DNA of 64,000 bases from Phellopilus nigrolimitatus (Eukaryota > Basidiomycota > Agaricomycetes > Hymenochaetales > Hymenochaetaceae), in NCBI GenBank assembly GCA_021029095.1, contig JAJOHG010000109.1:28459-92458 (forward strand), read 5' to 3'. The notes below the pieces were generated by a model. That model saw nothing but the letters and a program-made list of their open reading frames with translations, searched no databases and was not told where the DNA came from. A program made the position numbers and the translations under genes. Below, one piece after another: positions 34,519 to 45,869 of this stretch; within the stretch, counting starts at the first letter, position 1, and the number at the start of each line of letters is the position of its first letter.

Positions 34519-34867
34519 AATGGCAACTTCAAATGTCAAATCAGACCCTATTCAAGTCCCGCATACAGGCAGTACCTTGAGTTGCGGGAATGCAATCGTC
34601 GACAGCGTTCTCAAGTATGGCTATGACGAGTCCAGTGCAGACATGGACATGCCTGACTCCTTCACCAGGTCGCACAGTTTGTCAGATAAAGTCTGGTTCG
34701 ATGCGAAAGCGACGCACTATAGAGTGACTTTATACTTTCGCGATGGCTCTAGCACTTTGATTGCTTCCTCACTGTGTAGCGCGTCTAATTTTTCCAATTA
34801 TGTTTCCTTTTTTTCTGACCGCCCGAACGTTAAGATAGTCTACTCGCCTGTCTTCAATAGTCTCTAA
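34519..34867 (+). CDS. Small hypothetical ORF
   Basis: A 115-codon frame starting at an ACAATGG context (MATSNVKSDP) within a longer open frame from 34346. Composition is ordinary (AIVDSVLKYGYDESSADMDM; KVWFDAKATHYRVTLYF), with no recognised domain. It could be a real small gene or a chance ORF. The 640 nt after it show nothing further. Confidence 0.25.
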
Positions 34868-35507
34868 TCCCTCATACTTTTTTTTTCTCACGCAAAGAAG
34901 CCACATAGTTATGCTGTAACACCGCCCTCGCGTTGGGCCACTAAATGCCTTGGGCCACACCACATCTCGCTTTATTAATATTAATAAGTTCTCAGAACGT
35001 TCAAGTCAGCTTGTGTTCCCACCCTACCCTGAAATTTCACCTCAGATTTCCCTGAACTCATCGATTGCATATTTCTTCCAGGATCCTAGCAGGAACTGTC
35101 CAATTAAGTTATTTACACTTTTGCCGCAGACTGCCGAAGTCGGTCAAGCCACAATGAAACTTCGAGGCCACTTCTAGAAACATTCCTTCCTAAAGGGGCT
35201 AAAGCTTCATTCTAGATGCGAGAAGATCATTCCTGAGCAACACTCCACTCCATTATCCTCGCTAATAATTGTTTCCGAGTCGGTGTGGCAGTAGACCTCA
35301 ACAACAAATTCATTATAATGGACTTACAAGCCCATATGATGGGCGGACAATCAGGTTGTGGGATGCCTCAGGACTTTTCAACACAATCACTCTTCGAATT
35401 CGCTCAATTTCTCCTGTTTTGACTCGTCATTTCAATTAGTACGTGGATTTTCTAATGTCTTCCAGTTTTGTTACTTACCTTTTGCCTTCTGCCTTTAGCC
35501 TTTCAAC

Positions 35508-36491
35508 ATGTCTTCTATCACTACTCCTGCAACGGATCAGTCTTCTGTTTGCGTATCTGCTCCGTTCGTGTGCATGTCGCCGTCCTCTTCTGGCACGTCC
35601 ATCGGCAGCCCACCTATATCCATGAGCGGCAGCGACGACGAGACTTCGCCACTAACCATTCCCGTCTCGGTGTCACCGGTTGCAGAAATAAAGCCGATTA
35701 TTGTCGACGCGGCCACCATTAACAAAACACTTTCCGTGACCTACAAGGCTGTCTACATTTATGGCTTCTTCATTTACGCGGCAACCATTGACAAAACACC
35801 TTCCGTGGTCAATGAGGAAGCTGTATATATGAGTGGCTTCGTTATCCCCGGCGTGAACGATTCCGTCCGCGCGCCCAGTCCGAATCTCGCGGGTCTTGGC
35901 CCCGTCTTCAGTTCCCTGGAGTACACCGAACCTGCTATCACGACTACTGCGAGCGCTCGTACTGACAACGCACCCGTAAGCACAATCCGTGATGGCGACA
36001 TAATCACGATAGATCCGCCCGCTGTCTCGGAGGCCAAGCTCGATCCGCTGGAGGTATCCCTGCAAGCCTTCTTTTCCTGGCGATCGGAGCAGACCGTCCT
36101 GTCTACTCTCCGATCCCTCGCACCCCGGCCCGGGTATCCTCTCCGTGTCTCTATGTTTGCGAGCATGTCTTCCCTCACCGCGGCGGAGGGGTCATCGGGG
36201 GACGCGGAGGACATGACGCGTTTTATCTACGGGTTCTTGCGCATTTACACTAGGAATGCCATGTCCATTCCTGTGCGCAACCTCATCACCCAGCCCGCGT
36301 TTGTCGCGCTCTTCCTCGTCAGCGGCGTTATTTGCCACAGAATATTCACCGACGAGGATGGGCGGGTCGTCTTCACTCCCGTCTCGGTTTGCTTCTCGGG
36401 CACGACGACTTCCTTCCGCGTATTCGATCGTACCATTGGAAAGCCTGTCTACTCAACCTACACTACTGGTGTCTATGACCCTGTCTTCTGA
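35508..36491 (+). CDS. Hypothetical protein with a short internal repeat
   Basis: Single-exon ORF of 327 residues with a reasonable start context (CAACATGTC). The N-terminus is Ser/Thr/Pro-rich. Residues about 68-112 contain two imperfect copies of a 23-residue unit (AATINKTLSV..AVYIYGFFIY and AATIDKTPSV..AVYMSGFVIP), from a 69 bp in-frame duplication. The C-terminal third looks folded (MTRFIYGFLRIYTRNAMSIPVRN, then a hydrophobic FVALFLVSGVICH). I do not recognise it. Codon use and length favour a real gene, but no homologue comes to mind. Confidence 0.5.
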   Translation: MSSITTPATDQSSVCVSAPFVCMSPSSSGTSIGSPPISMSGSDDETSPLTIPVSVSPVAEIKPIIVDAATINKTLSVTYKAVYIYGFFIYAATIDKTPSVVNEEAVYMSGFVIPGVNDSVRAPSPNLAGLGPVFSSLEYTEPAITTTASARTDNAPVSTIRDGDIITIDPPAVSEAKLDPLEVSLQAFFSWRSEQTVLSTLRSLAPRPGYPLRVSMFASMSSLTAAEGSSGDAEDMTRFIYGFLRIYTRNAMSIPVRNLITQPAFVALFLVSGVICHRIFTDEDGRVVFTPVSVCFSGTTTSFRVFDRTIGKPVYSTYTTGVYDPVF

Positions 36492-37715
36492 ACACGCTTC
36501 CATGTCGACACTTGTTGGCTGTCCACCCCGTCCCTGTCCCACACGTCTCCCTGTTGCTGATCAGCACGTCTTCTGACATATCGCACATATAGCGTTGCTC
36601 TTTCCATCCCCAAAAACCTTTACTAATCTCTGTAGATTAGAGCAAAGAGCACGCGCGACGCATCTATTTCGTTACCCTCCCCTCCTGCAGCCGGCCCAGA
36701 GTCCCGCTACGTTTGAGCCACATTCTCAGCCACAAAAGGCCAGATCACTCAAGGCGCCACATACTCGCCGCGCGACCTCCTGAAAATTTCTCTGACTAGT
36801 GCTGACGGTCCGAATCTCTGCACTAGCGGTTTCCGCATCCTATTGTACATAACCTACGTATATGCGCTCCCTCTTCTATCCCTCTCCTTCATCCTTTCTT
36901 GTTTTCCTCGTTGTGCTCCCGTCGCTTCAAGTAGTCTGCCCCCATGATCCCTGCATCCCAGTCCTCAGGCTTGCAACGTGTCTACTACAATCTCGGGGGT
37001 TTGTGTCCCCCTTTTTTTTGTTCGTCTGTAAATATATTCTCTTTCCGTCCACGTTAAATTTCGCATTCGCTTCTTGATCCCACATTTACCGTCTTCGATG
37101 CACTGTTACAGCCTCTCAACGAGAAAGCCTGAGCACATTTGCTTGCCATGAGGCATGCGTGAAGTAGGGTCTTAACTAGCATACACCGATGACCTAACAA
37201 TGAACTCGAACCGCAGCCGTGCGATAGTCCTTACACACGTGTGCGCGCGGATGGCGGAGACTTATATTGATTCTTTCATGCGCAGAAGAAATATGAGTAT
37301 GATAAGATGCGTGAGGAGTGTTAGCAGAGGGGAGGACATCGATGCTTGTCCAGTTCAACTGTCTAAGCACTGTTTTCTGAGCTCAGAATATACATACTTT
37401 GGTAGAATACGACGAGGCGCGCTTGTTACACCCCACGTGATAAGCAGAAACACGTCAGAAATTGGACAAAAGATAACAAACAGCATTCGCTAAAAGTTAA
37501 AATACACTCACACTATGCATGGGATTAATCTTCGCTATTCCAGTTTCAGACGATCTGAGCTCACAAATTTCTAGTCCTCCTTGAGACCTTACTCAGACGG
37601 GCCACCAGTTGTAAATATATAGATATAGATCTCACGAACGCATACAGAACAGAAAGTAACTTAGATTTGCGGAGAAAATACAAATGCAAGGTACAGAAGA
37701 TGAATAATCATACGC
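36492..37715. other. Intergenic stretch
   Basis: 1.2 kb between the orphan ORF and the P0 gene (3' side). Pyrimidine-rich and AT-rich blocks. Short ORFs (for example 37200-37493) have no motif. Confidence 0.45.
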
Positions 37716-38890
37716 TTAGTCGAAGAGACCGAAGCCCATGTCATCGTCAGACTGTTCTTCCTCCTCCTCCTTCTTCTCCTCGGCCTTGGTCTCCTCGGCT
37801 GCAGCTTCAGGGGCAGCAACCGGAGCGGCAGCAGCGTACGCATCGGGGTTCGCAAGGATGTCTTTGATCTAGAAAGAGAGCGAGGGTAATTAGTAACGAG
37901 GTTGCGAATAACAGGTTAGGTACGAGGAATCCATCAGAAAAGTTTAAATTTAGCAGCATGCGTCCAAAGGACAGTCAGTATTTTCAGTGTTTGTGAATAA
38001 CCATCCTTGGAGTCGTGGAAAGAGAGAGAGGAGAAATCTTCTCACCTTCTCAGCACCGTCGAAGGAGTACTCCGTGACGAGGGCAATCGCAATGAGGTTC
38101 TTGTACGCATTGACAAGCGTGTGCGAAACGGAGACGATCGTCGGGTATTTGAGTGCGAGTGAGATCGCAGCGATGGTCTTGACACCAGAGAGGAAGCGGC
38201 CGATCAACTCCTCCTCATCCACATCAAGAACAGACGGAGAGAAGACGTTGCCCTGGTCGAAGATCTGCACGACGCTCATGCCGTACGTGAACGGCGAGAT
38301 GTTGAGCATGTTAAGCAGCGTCGCTTCGGACGTACCGACACGCGAGCCCGCGACGACGACCTTGATATCAGACACGATTTCAATGGTACCACGTGCGATC
38401 TTCGTTGGGATGTTGAGAGCCTGGAAGAAAGCTGTCTTTCCCGGCTCCATTCCGGTGTTACCACCAGGAACGATGACGTCCTTCGGGGCGAAGGCACCGG
38501 CACGAGCAGGAGCGGCAACCTTGTTCGCGACGATGATCTCACGGATATCCTTGAGGTCTCCCGAGGTGAAGACGAAACCGATATTGCCCTTGATGTGGGG
38601 AAGCAGGCGCTCGAAGTGGGGGAACTCGGAGAGGATGGTGCGGAGCGCGCGGCGAACCATGGTGTTCTTGCCCATGAGAACAACACCTTTTCCACGAAGA
38701 GCAACGCGAATCTGGTGCATCTGGTTCGAACCGACGTTGTCGACATTGACCAGGAAAATCGAGGCTAAGGAAAGCATAAAAAGTTGAATTTCCTAATTCT
38801 TTTAGATACGAGCGACGACGTACGATAGGTCGCAATAAGCTCCCTCAGCTTAACGAAGTAAAGCTCCTTTTCAGCACGAGAAGCACCCAT
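37716..38890 (-). CDS. RPP0: 60S acidic ribosomal protein P0
   Basis: Three exons (38824-38890, 38046-38764, 37716-37868) give 312 residues. P0 anchors the P1/P2 heterodimers at the ribosomal GTPase stalk. It starts [12 protein letters not shown]. Diagnostic motifs are [21 protein letters not shown] (across the first junction), [44 protein letters not shown] and the terminal [17 protein letters not shown]. That tail contacts elongation factors and is shared by P0, P1 and P2. Intron 1 is 59 nt and intron 2 is 177 nt, long for this window. Length matches other fungal P0 proteins. Confidence 0.97.
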
Positions 38891-39300
38891 TTTGTTTTGC
38901 TAGCTGCAGGTCGTTGTCAGAAGTAGGTGCATAACTGCGAGCCGAGGGGCGTACGAAAGTTGGAAGTCGTGAAGTTTTTTTGAAATCTACTGCCTCCCTA
39001 TTGGCCTCTACAGAACAGAATCAGCAAGTTTCCTTCTAGACTCCAATGATAAACATACCTGTCGTGCCAATGGATATTTCAAGGCAGCAGGTCGTGTTCA
39101 GTCGTATGGTTTGGTTGTCTTCGAGGATGAAGTAAAATAAATTGAAATTGATGATAAACTATACAGCACTACCAAATAAGGATTTAGCTTTACCGTGAGA
39201 TTCGCTGTCTTTTCTTGGATGCTTCGAGGTTCTTAACTTATGTAAGAATCGCCAGCTCATTTGGTCGTGATTGTCGCCAGTTGACTGCTAATGCCATGGA
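38891..39300. other. Divergent spacer between P0 and the PPR-like gene
   Basis: 410 bp between two divergent starts, probably containing both promoters. No clear TATA box. An AT-rich stretch at about 39130-39180 is the only notable feature. Confidence 0.5.
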
Positions 39301-42300
39301 ATGTTACGATGCTTGCTGACCACCAAGATCGGCCTTGGGCAAGCATCGAATGTTGGAAAAGAGGTTCTGTAAGTCCTGTTCTGTTCTATATAACTTTATC
39401 GAGATGAATAACCTTTGCAGAACGCGAGCAGGATTCGTTCATGTGCACCCAGCGAACAAAACCTGCTGGTCGTCACGTTTAGCTGCAAAAACTACGCCTG
39501 GGTCTCGTCTCCTCAGCAGTAGCCACGGTACACATGAAAAGCCGGTCACCGTCTTACAGCGCTTACTTTCCGATGAAAACGTGCGATTGGACTCACCTGA
39601 ACTCGAGACTGCCCATGACATCAAATCCCTGTACTTGTCTGTCAAATCCAGGGAGCATTTGAATAAGCTCTCAGCGGAAGATTTGACTGCTCTCATACGC
39701 CTCTTTGGCTCACTCTCCGTTTTCTCAGAGCTTCCAAACCCACCCTCCGTCCTCAATGACCATGAAAATGGTTCATTTTCATACCATCCTCTTACATCTC
39801 ACTTGGCTCAGCGCTCCGCCAGCGGACCACGAGCACACTGGGCCTTCGTCCTCACCATCGCCAAGGACAAACAATCACGTGGCATAGCACTGAGTAAATC
39901 GGATTCTTTCTGGCTCATGCGCGCTGCCTTGGAAGATTTGAAGCGGCTGTCGTCCCAGACCCCTCGGGATGGTAAAGTTTTATCTTTGCATAAACGCATA
40001 AAGGGCTAACGGACATGCCTTAGACAAACATATTATGCAATGCATGTCACGAGCACTGAATTACTACTTGCATATACAATCAGTGCAAGACTGGACTGTG
40101 CACAAGATCTACTTTGAAGGTCTTCTCGCGCACGGAGGAGCAAAAGCTCCCGATGAGGTCATCTATCGTCTGGGAAACATCCTAAGGTGGAACAGAGGGC
40201 TTCACTGGCGTCTTCATGACATTGTTTGGCGTGTTCTTGCTCTTCACAGAAATGCTGTCTCATCCAAGAAAAAGACCCATTTCCTTCATGCGTTACGAGA
40301 TAAGGTCAGCAAAGTGCGAGACGTTCTTCCAATGTTAGACGGGGATAATCAAGGACTCGGAGGTAGCAGCAGCGAAGAGGCGTTCGACGTGTTGGCCGTC
40401 CGGAATTACTTTGTTCACATCATATTCTCCCCAAAACCTGGCTTCCATCCCGCATTGCGTTACCTCAAAGAGGTATACCCTTGGGTCCTTTTTGAAACTC
40501 GCGCAGCACTGCGAGCGTTCAACGATGGCACATACGCGACATCAGAAGAAGAGAACGATGCAGCGTGGAACAATCTTGTCCTTCTTTCGCTGTCTTTTCG
40601 TGCAGAACAGAAGGGGCGGAGCATGGAGACGTTGGGCTGGGAGCCAGGACAGAGCATTGATGGTGTGCATTCGCAAGGCCAGGTGTTGGGATGGACCGTT
40701 ATTTGTGCACTTGCCGCGCTCTTATCAGAGATCAATGTTCAAAAGCGTGCACTCAAGGGAAATCCCTTGTCGTCCTCGGACGGCTTTCAGGACATGGTCC
40801 GGACGCTTTGGATCCTTTGGCGAAAAGAAGAGGCATGGAGAGCAGGAGCGGTGCCGCGAGGTATGGCACTCGTCTGCAGCACTGCTGCATCGTTTATGGT
40901 CCTTGCTTCTGCATCGAACGACGCGCGTTTGGCTAGCTCGCTCGTGCGTCACGTCACTGACTCCGTCATGTACCCTGCTATGTTCGAAGAAGAGGTATTA
41001 GACCGCAGAATGCTTATCCCGTTTGCGGTGCACTTAGCTGCGATGAACGCAGCAGCAGACAGAAGCGAGCCTCCTCGGGACACATGGGAAAGAATCTTGG
41101 CTGTCTTGCGCTCAGCGCAGCTTATACCCGACGGAACATCTAAGTGGGCCAGCATTATCGCTAGGGGCGTGCTCCAAAAATTCATACGCAGCGATTCAAC
41201 GTTTGCGTATGGGCTTTACGCGTCAGCGGCAGAATGCGGAATGTCGCTGGACGAGAAGACGATCTTAGCGTTAGGAATAGGCCTCGCTTCAGATGGCCAT
41301 CTTGAACTTGCCTTTCTATGCTTGAAGGACGATCGTCTCTCCAAGATCTCCGCACAATCACTTCTGGACGTATTACTATCGAATGTACTGCATCACCGCC
41401 ACCATTATATTGACCGAGACCTCGCTAGGGCTTTTGCCGATGTTCTCACTCATACAACCATCCGGCCGACGAACAGCCTCGCCTTGGAACGCGTTCTTCG
41501 TGCTTGCATACGTGCCAGGCACATCAACGAAGTCTTCGACATAATACAGGCTGTGAATAAATCGGAGCCGTCGATATTGAGGTCACGGTTCCTTGCACAC
41601 TTCGTGTCTACACTCGTTTCTCATCGTCGTTACAGGCTTCTGAGCAGGATGGTGACGGGCGCGTGGCGCCGATCGCCGAGTCGCTACTCGTCAGCAGTCC
41701 TCCAGCACCCGCGCCTTCAGTATATTAAACAATTGCTTGCGTATTCCAAAGACACCAACAACCGTCTTGTCACAAGCTCACTCCCCTTCTCCATTTACCA
41801 ATGGCCGTTGCTAAGAAACCATATCCCATTCCACCCACGTCTTGCACATCAAAATAAGAAAATCGTATCTCTGAAGCTGAGCACGTCCTTGCGAAGTCAA
41901 CGGGACTTGGACGAGAAGTCGCTCGAGAGCGCTATACTTATGCTTGTGAAGGTGGGCCGCATAACCGCCGCGCTCAAGCTCCTTGACAGGCTCTCGCCCA
42001 CGATCTCAACGAAAGTCGGAAACATTATCCTTAGTGCTAGTCTCCTCCCGAGGCGCAGTCGCCGACACCGTCGGCAGGTCCGCCATGCCTCCATGAGACT
42101 GTCCCAGCTCGTTCAGAAACGAGGATTCGTTCCCGACCGTGTTACGCTCAATCTGGTGATGAAGGCACTTTTACGATGGGAGAGCATCACACCAAGCAAA
42201 ACACTCCGCGTGTTATTTGATAAGATCGTCGAAAATGGCTATCCCGGGCCAATGATGTCGTCTGTGTCTTCCACATTTTCGCGTGAGCAAGCGACGTCCA

Positions 42301-42653
42301 CCCCTATTCCGCCTTCACCAGTCAAGAACAGTTATAGCCTGTTTGGCACAGACGCGTCTTCCGCTCATGGCACGCTTCCGGTGGACCTAGGTGCGTTCCA
42401 AAGCGATGTGTCCTTCAACCGTCACACGCGGCCGTTGTACAAGATGTTCGTGCAGGCGTTCAAGGCACGCGGAGACCGTGAAAGTGCGCATCGGGTGATA
42501 GGTGTGCTGCGCGAACTACAAGCGCGTGCTACCTATGAACAAGAAAAGCGTGAATTATCACGACGTGCGGGGCGTATGAAGGCTCGGAATAGGGACAAGC
42601 GCAAAGAATCTGGTGATGAAAGCCGTGGTGATCCTTCGGTGGAGAGTGGATGA
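39301..42653 (+). CDS. Large mitochondrial PPR-like protein
   Basis: Three exons (39301-39368, 39421-39971, 40024-42653) separated by two 52 nt introns give 1082 residues. The model starts at the ATG at 39301 because only this frame joins in phase across the GTAAGT..TTTGCAG intron. The N-terminus (MLRCLLTTKIGLGQ..., then many Arg/Ser/Thr and few acids) looks like a mitochondrial presequence. The rest is helical. The C-terminal part shows PPR-like pairs such as ILMLVKVGRITAALKLLDRL, PDRVTLNLVMKALLRW and LYKMFVQAFKARGD. PPR proteins bind organellar RNA; a role in mitochondrial RNA processing or translation is inferred. The C-terminus is very basic (RRAGRMKARNRDKRKES). Confidence 0.75.
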
Positions 42654-42935
42654 GTGAGTTATGCAGAGATTTTTTTATACATAGGATATACCATAGTTTG
42701 TATTTTAACTGTATCAATAGCTGGAAAGAGTGAACTGAGGAAGCCAGTGTTAGCTAAGTTAGTAAGTATTGGACACGTACGGTGATCGGCGCGTCGATCA
42801 TCACATAAGACGCGGTGTGTGTCGCCGCTGTCGCGATTCGTCTTACTTTCATCATACTGTCACCGACTCACCGTGACTTGCTAACGCAGCTAACCCACAT
42901 CAGCTTGCTATTCAGGCCGTACAAGCTGTCCGGAG

Positions 42936-45215
42936 ATGTATTCGGATACCTTTGTCGCTGGAAATGTCCAGGACACTCTTCGAAGTAAATGGCATTCAGG
43001 TGAACTCTTTCTTACCGCCATCTGTCACATACATTTTGGAGCGTACTGAAGGTCGATAATGCCACCGTTCTTCCTCGTCTTGTGTAGGTATGCCCTCTGT
43101 GGCGTTTGAGGGCGACCATCTAAGGATTTCTGCAAACATACACGAGTCTTCCTCGTCCTTCTCCCTTCCGCTGACTGGAAAAGCGTATGACACGGAGAGC
43201 ACCAATGCTTTTCTTGCTGGGAATACCCGTGCTATCAAACTCGAGGATTTGGAACCTCACCTTCCGTGGTCAGCAGAGTTGTCGGAAGTTGAAGCAACAG
43301 CGTCAATGTCGTCTCTCCCGCCGCTTTCATCCGGGCTTTCATCCCCTACACCGTCTGAGCTTCCGCTGACGCCCCGCGACGAATTCACCTGCCTTCCGAC
43401 CCCATGGTCCACCACTCCTTTAACATCGGTTACTCCTGGAATGCCCGGCTTTCTGTGCTCTGGGGTGGTCGGCGGACCTTCTGCCTTTGAAGAGTTCGTT
43501 CAGCACAACAATCTCGGTATGGGAGACAGCATATATGCGCCTGGAGTGGGTATTCCAGATCTCTCCATCCCACATAAGTCGACATCGGAAGTCGTCCTTA
43601 GGAAAGAACATATAGCCAAGCAGGAGGAAATGGATTTAGGAGCTCATCTGGTTCTAGCCGGAGAACAAGGGCGGTTATCTCAGATGCTACAGTCGCTTCA
43701 GGCTCCAACCACGCTCTTGGGCATGGACCATTTGGATCACGATCTTAGCCCGCCAACCCAGCCGATGTTTACGGTGGTCCCTTCTATAGCAAACGACTCG
43801 CTCAGATCTTCACATTTTCACCTCGCTTCACCGCCCACGTTCCTTAGCACGGATGTCGTGAACTATAATGTCGACTCTTCCATGGGCAACGCAAGGATGT
43901 CCTCCATGACGAATGATGTGCACATGTCCTTTCCAACGCACGTCGGTTACCGTGGTACACCAGCGTCCCTCTCCGTTTCTGCACTGAGCACGCAACTTCA
44001 GTCCTCGGAAATACCGCTGGGTACATACACACCAACGTCTGTATCATATAATGAGAACATCTCACAACGTGTATCTGGAGAAAATCCGTTCTTTACAAAA
44101 CAGCCGCCAATGCTCTTTGGTGCTACTAACTTTGTAAACTTAACTGGCAATGGTGGCACGTTTAGCAAAACCGCTGGAGACATGTTTGCAAGCAATACTC
44201 GAAACGTAGAGGACTACATGCACACATCTGATGGCTCGCTTTATCTTTCAGAGACCACTAACGACCTGTTCACGCACAGGGACTTCAAATTAGGAAATAT
44301 TGTATATGTGCCAGAAGGAACCGCTACGGACACTTCCTCGATTCGTCAAACACACTCTCATGGCTTGGATCAGGGCTCTCGATCGCCATTTTTCTCAACC
44401 AGAACCGAAGCCGAATTAACAGATCATTGCCCTACAGCTCTCCACACAAGCATAAACTATCCGACAATCAATGGTCAAATGCAGTCCGAAGCAGATAGCT
44501 TGACAGTGAAGCTGGAAATTATCGAATCAGAAATTCCAAATGCATTTCTCACTCTAAACCCGCATACATCTCCTACATCTTCCATCCCTCCGAGCTCCGA
44601 CACAATGCCGTCTATAAAATGTGAGGAACTGTTATCGAAATCGCTCCCAGCATGTATCCTCCCCCCGGCGAAGAAACCGAGGAAGAAATATGTTAACTAC
44701 ACGAAATCCTTCAGACTGTTTTCCGAAAGGGAGGCCGCTATGGACCCACCCTTGGATGTAGAAGAGCTCCTTGCGCGTGACGAAAATCTCAAAATCTGCA
44801 ACGGGGGCATTAAGAACGCCGGGGATGGTTACTTCACTTGCGTGCTCTGTGGACCAATAGGTAAGTCGGCTCCGTTCCATCATCTAACTTTCCGCCAATG
44901 CACATATTTTGACATCCACCAGACGCAAAACCGAAGAAAAAGAAACGGAGACCGAAGTGCATGCCGAAGTACGATGTCCCCTTTTCTGATCCGACGGTTT
45001 CGCACAACCTGAGCTATGAGGCTGAAGGTAACGAGAACCCGCTGCTGCTTTCTACAGAGAACCCTACGTATTCCGACTTGACGCTAGGCGTCCACTTTGC
45101 GCGCGGAGGAGTGGCAATGGAGCTCTCGGCACTGCCCTTTTGGAACTTCATGGACGTGCTCAAGTCGGCTGACGATCCGATCAGGACGCATACTTGCTCA
45201 AGCAAGAAATGTTAA
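42936..45215 (+). CDS. Ser/Thr-rich nuclear protein with basic/Cys region, 3' end disturbed
   Basis: Three exons (42936-42999, 43088-44860, 44923-45215) give 709 residues. The first exon (MYSDTFVAGNVQDTLRSKWH) is chosen because it joins in phase; an ATG at 43090 is an alternative start. Residues up to about 540 are Ser/Thr/Pro-rich, like an activation region. A conserved-looking C-terminal part follows: AKKPRKKYVNYTKSFRLFSE, DVEELLARDENLKICNGG, GYFTCVLCGPI and a strong nuclear-localisation-like AKPKKKKRRPKC. The CxxC suggests partial metal binding. A transcription-factor role is inferred only. After the TAA at 45213 the same frame stays open 34 codons with gene-like sequence (LPDNFLKTVLEEQPVLSKE), ending at TAG 45318, so the true C-terminus is uncertain. 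Confidence 0.65.
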
Positions 45216-45320
45216 AGGAAATTATCTCTGCCCGACAACTTCCTCAAGACTGTTTTGGAAGAACAGCCCGTGTTGAGCAAGGAAGCGGATTTGGACCTGG
45301 ATGACCCCATGGGCGCCTAG

Positions 45321-45869
45321 ATTCTAACTCAACTCATCGTCTTCCATTAAACCTTTAATGTTTCCTCGTTTTCCCTTCCTCATATCGCTAAAAGATTCTT
45401 ATATCCATCGGACTCGGAACTTACAATTCGCCTGCTCCTCATGCTGTCAGCTGTCAAATGGCTGAGAACACTATCACCGACCTAGACCTTCAACCTCGAA
45501 CCCCCCATTTATCGCAACTGTAACTCTGTATCGCCATCACTGAACCTTGCCTTGCTACTGTACCTCCGGCATTTCTCGTTGCTGTCATTTATCAACTTTA
45601 AGTACTTCCTCGCATATTGTTATTGCTATGCTTTCCGGATGATGCAACTGGCCTCGTAGCTTACACGCTTAGTAATTCACTGGCTATTCTTTGTGGATGT
45701 ACTTTCCATGGATGATAATACACTTTATAGCTTACCAACAATCTACACTGTGATATCAATTGCATTCGAGACCCACAAGCCGGCTAGAATACATACCTAC
45801 AGATACATTTAAGAGCTGTCAACTTAGGGCCAACCTCGTCCGAATGTCGATACAAGGTAGTTGCACAAG
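45321..45869. other. Convergent 3' spacer
   Basis: 3' flanks of two convergent genes. AT-rich, no feature seen. Confidence 0.5.

Noticed and set aside
37869..38045. Intronic snoRNA in the long second intron of P0
   Set aside because: CTGA and TGATGG-like boxes occur on the coding strand in the wrong order for a C/D snoRNA, and no clear stem was seen.
38981..39300. Start of the PPR-like gene at 39335 or 39404
   Set aside because: Those frames read through a consensus GTAAGT..TTTGCAG intron. The ATG at 39301 joins in phase and gives a presequence-like N-terminus.
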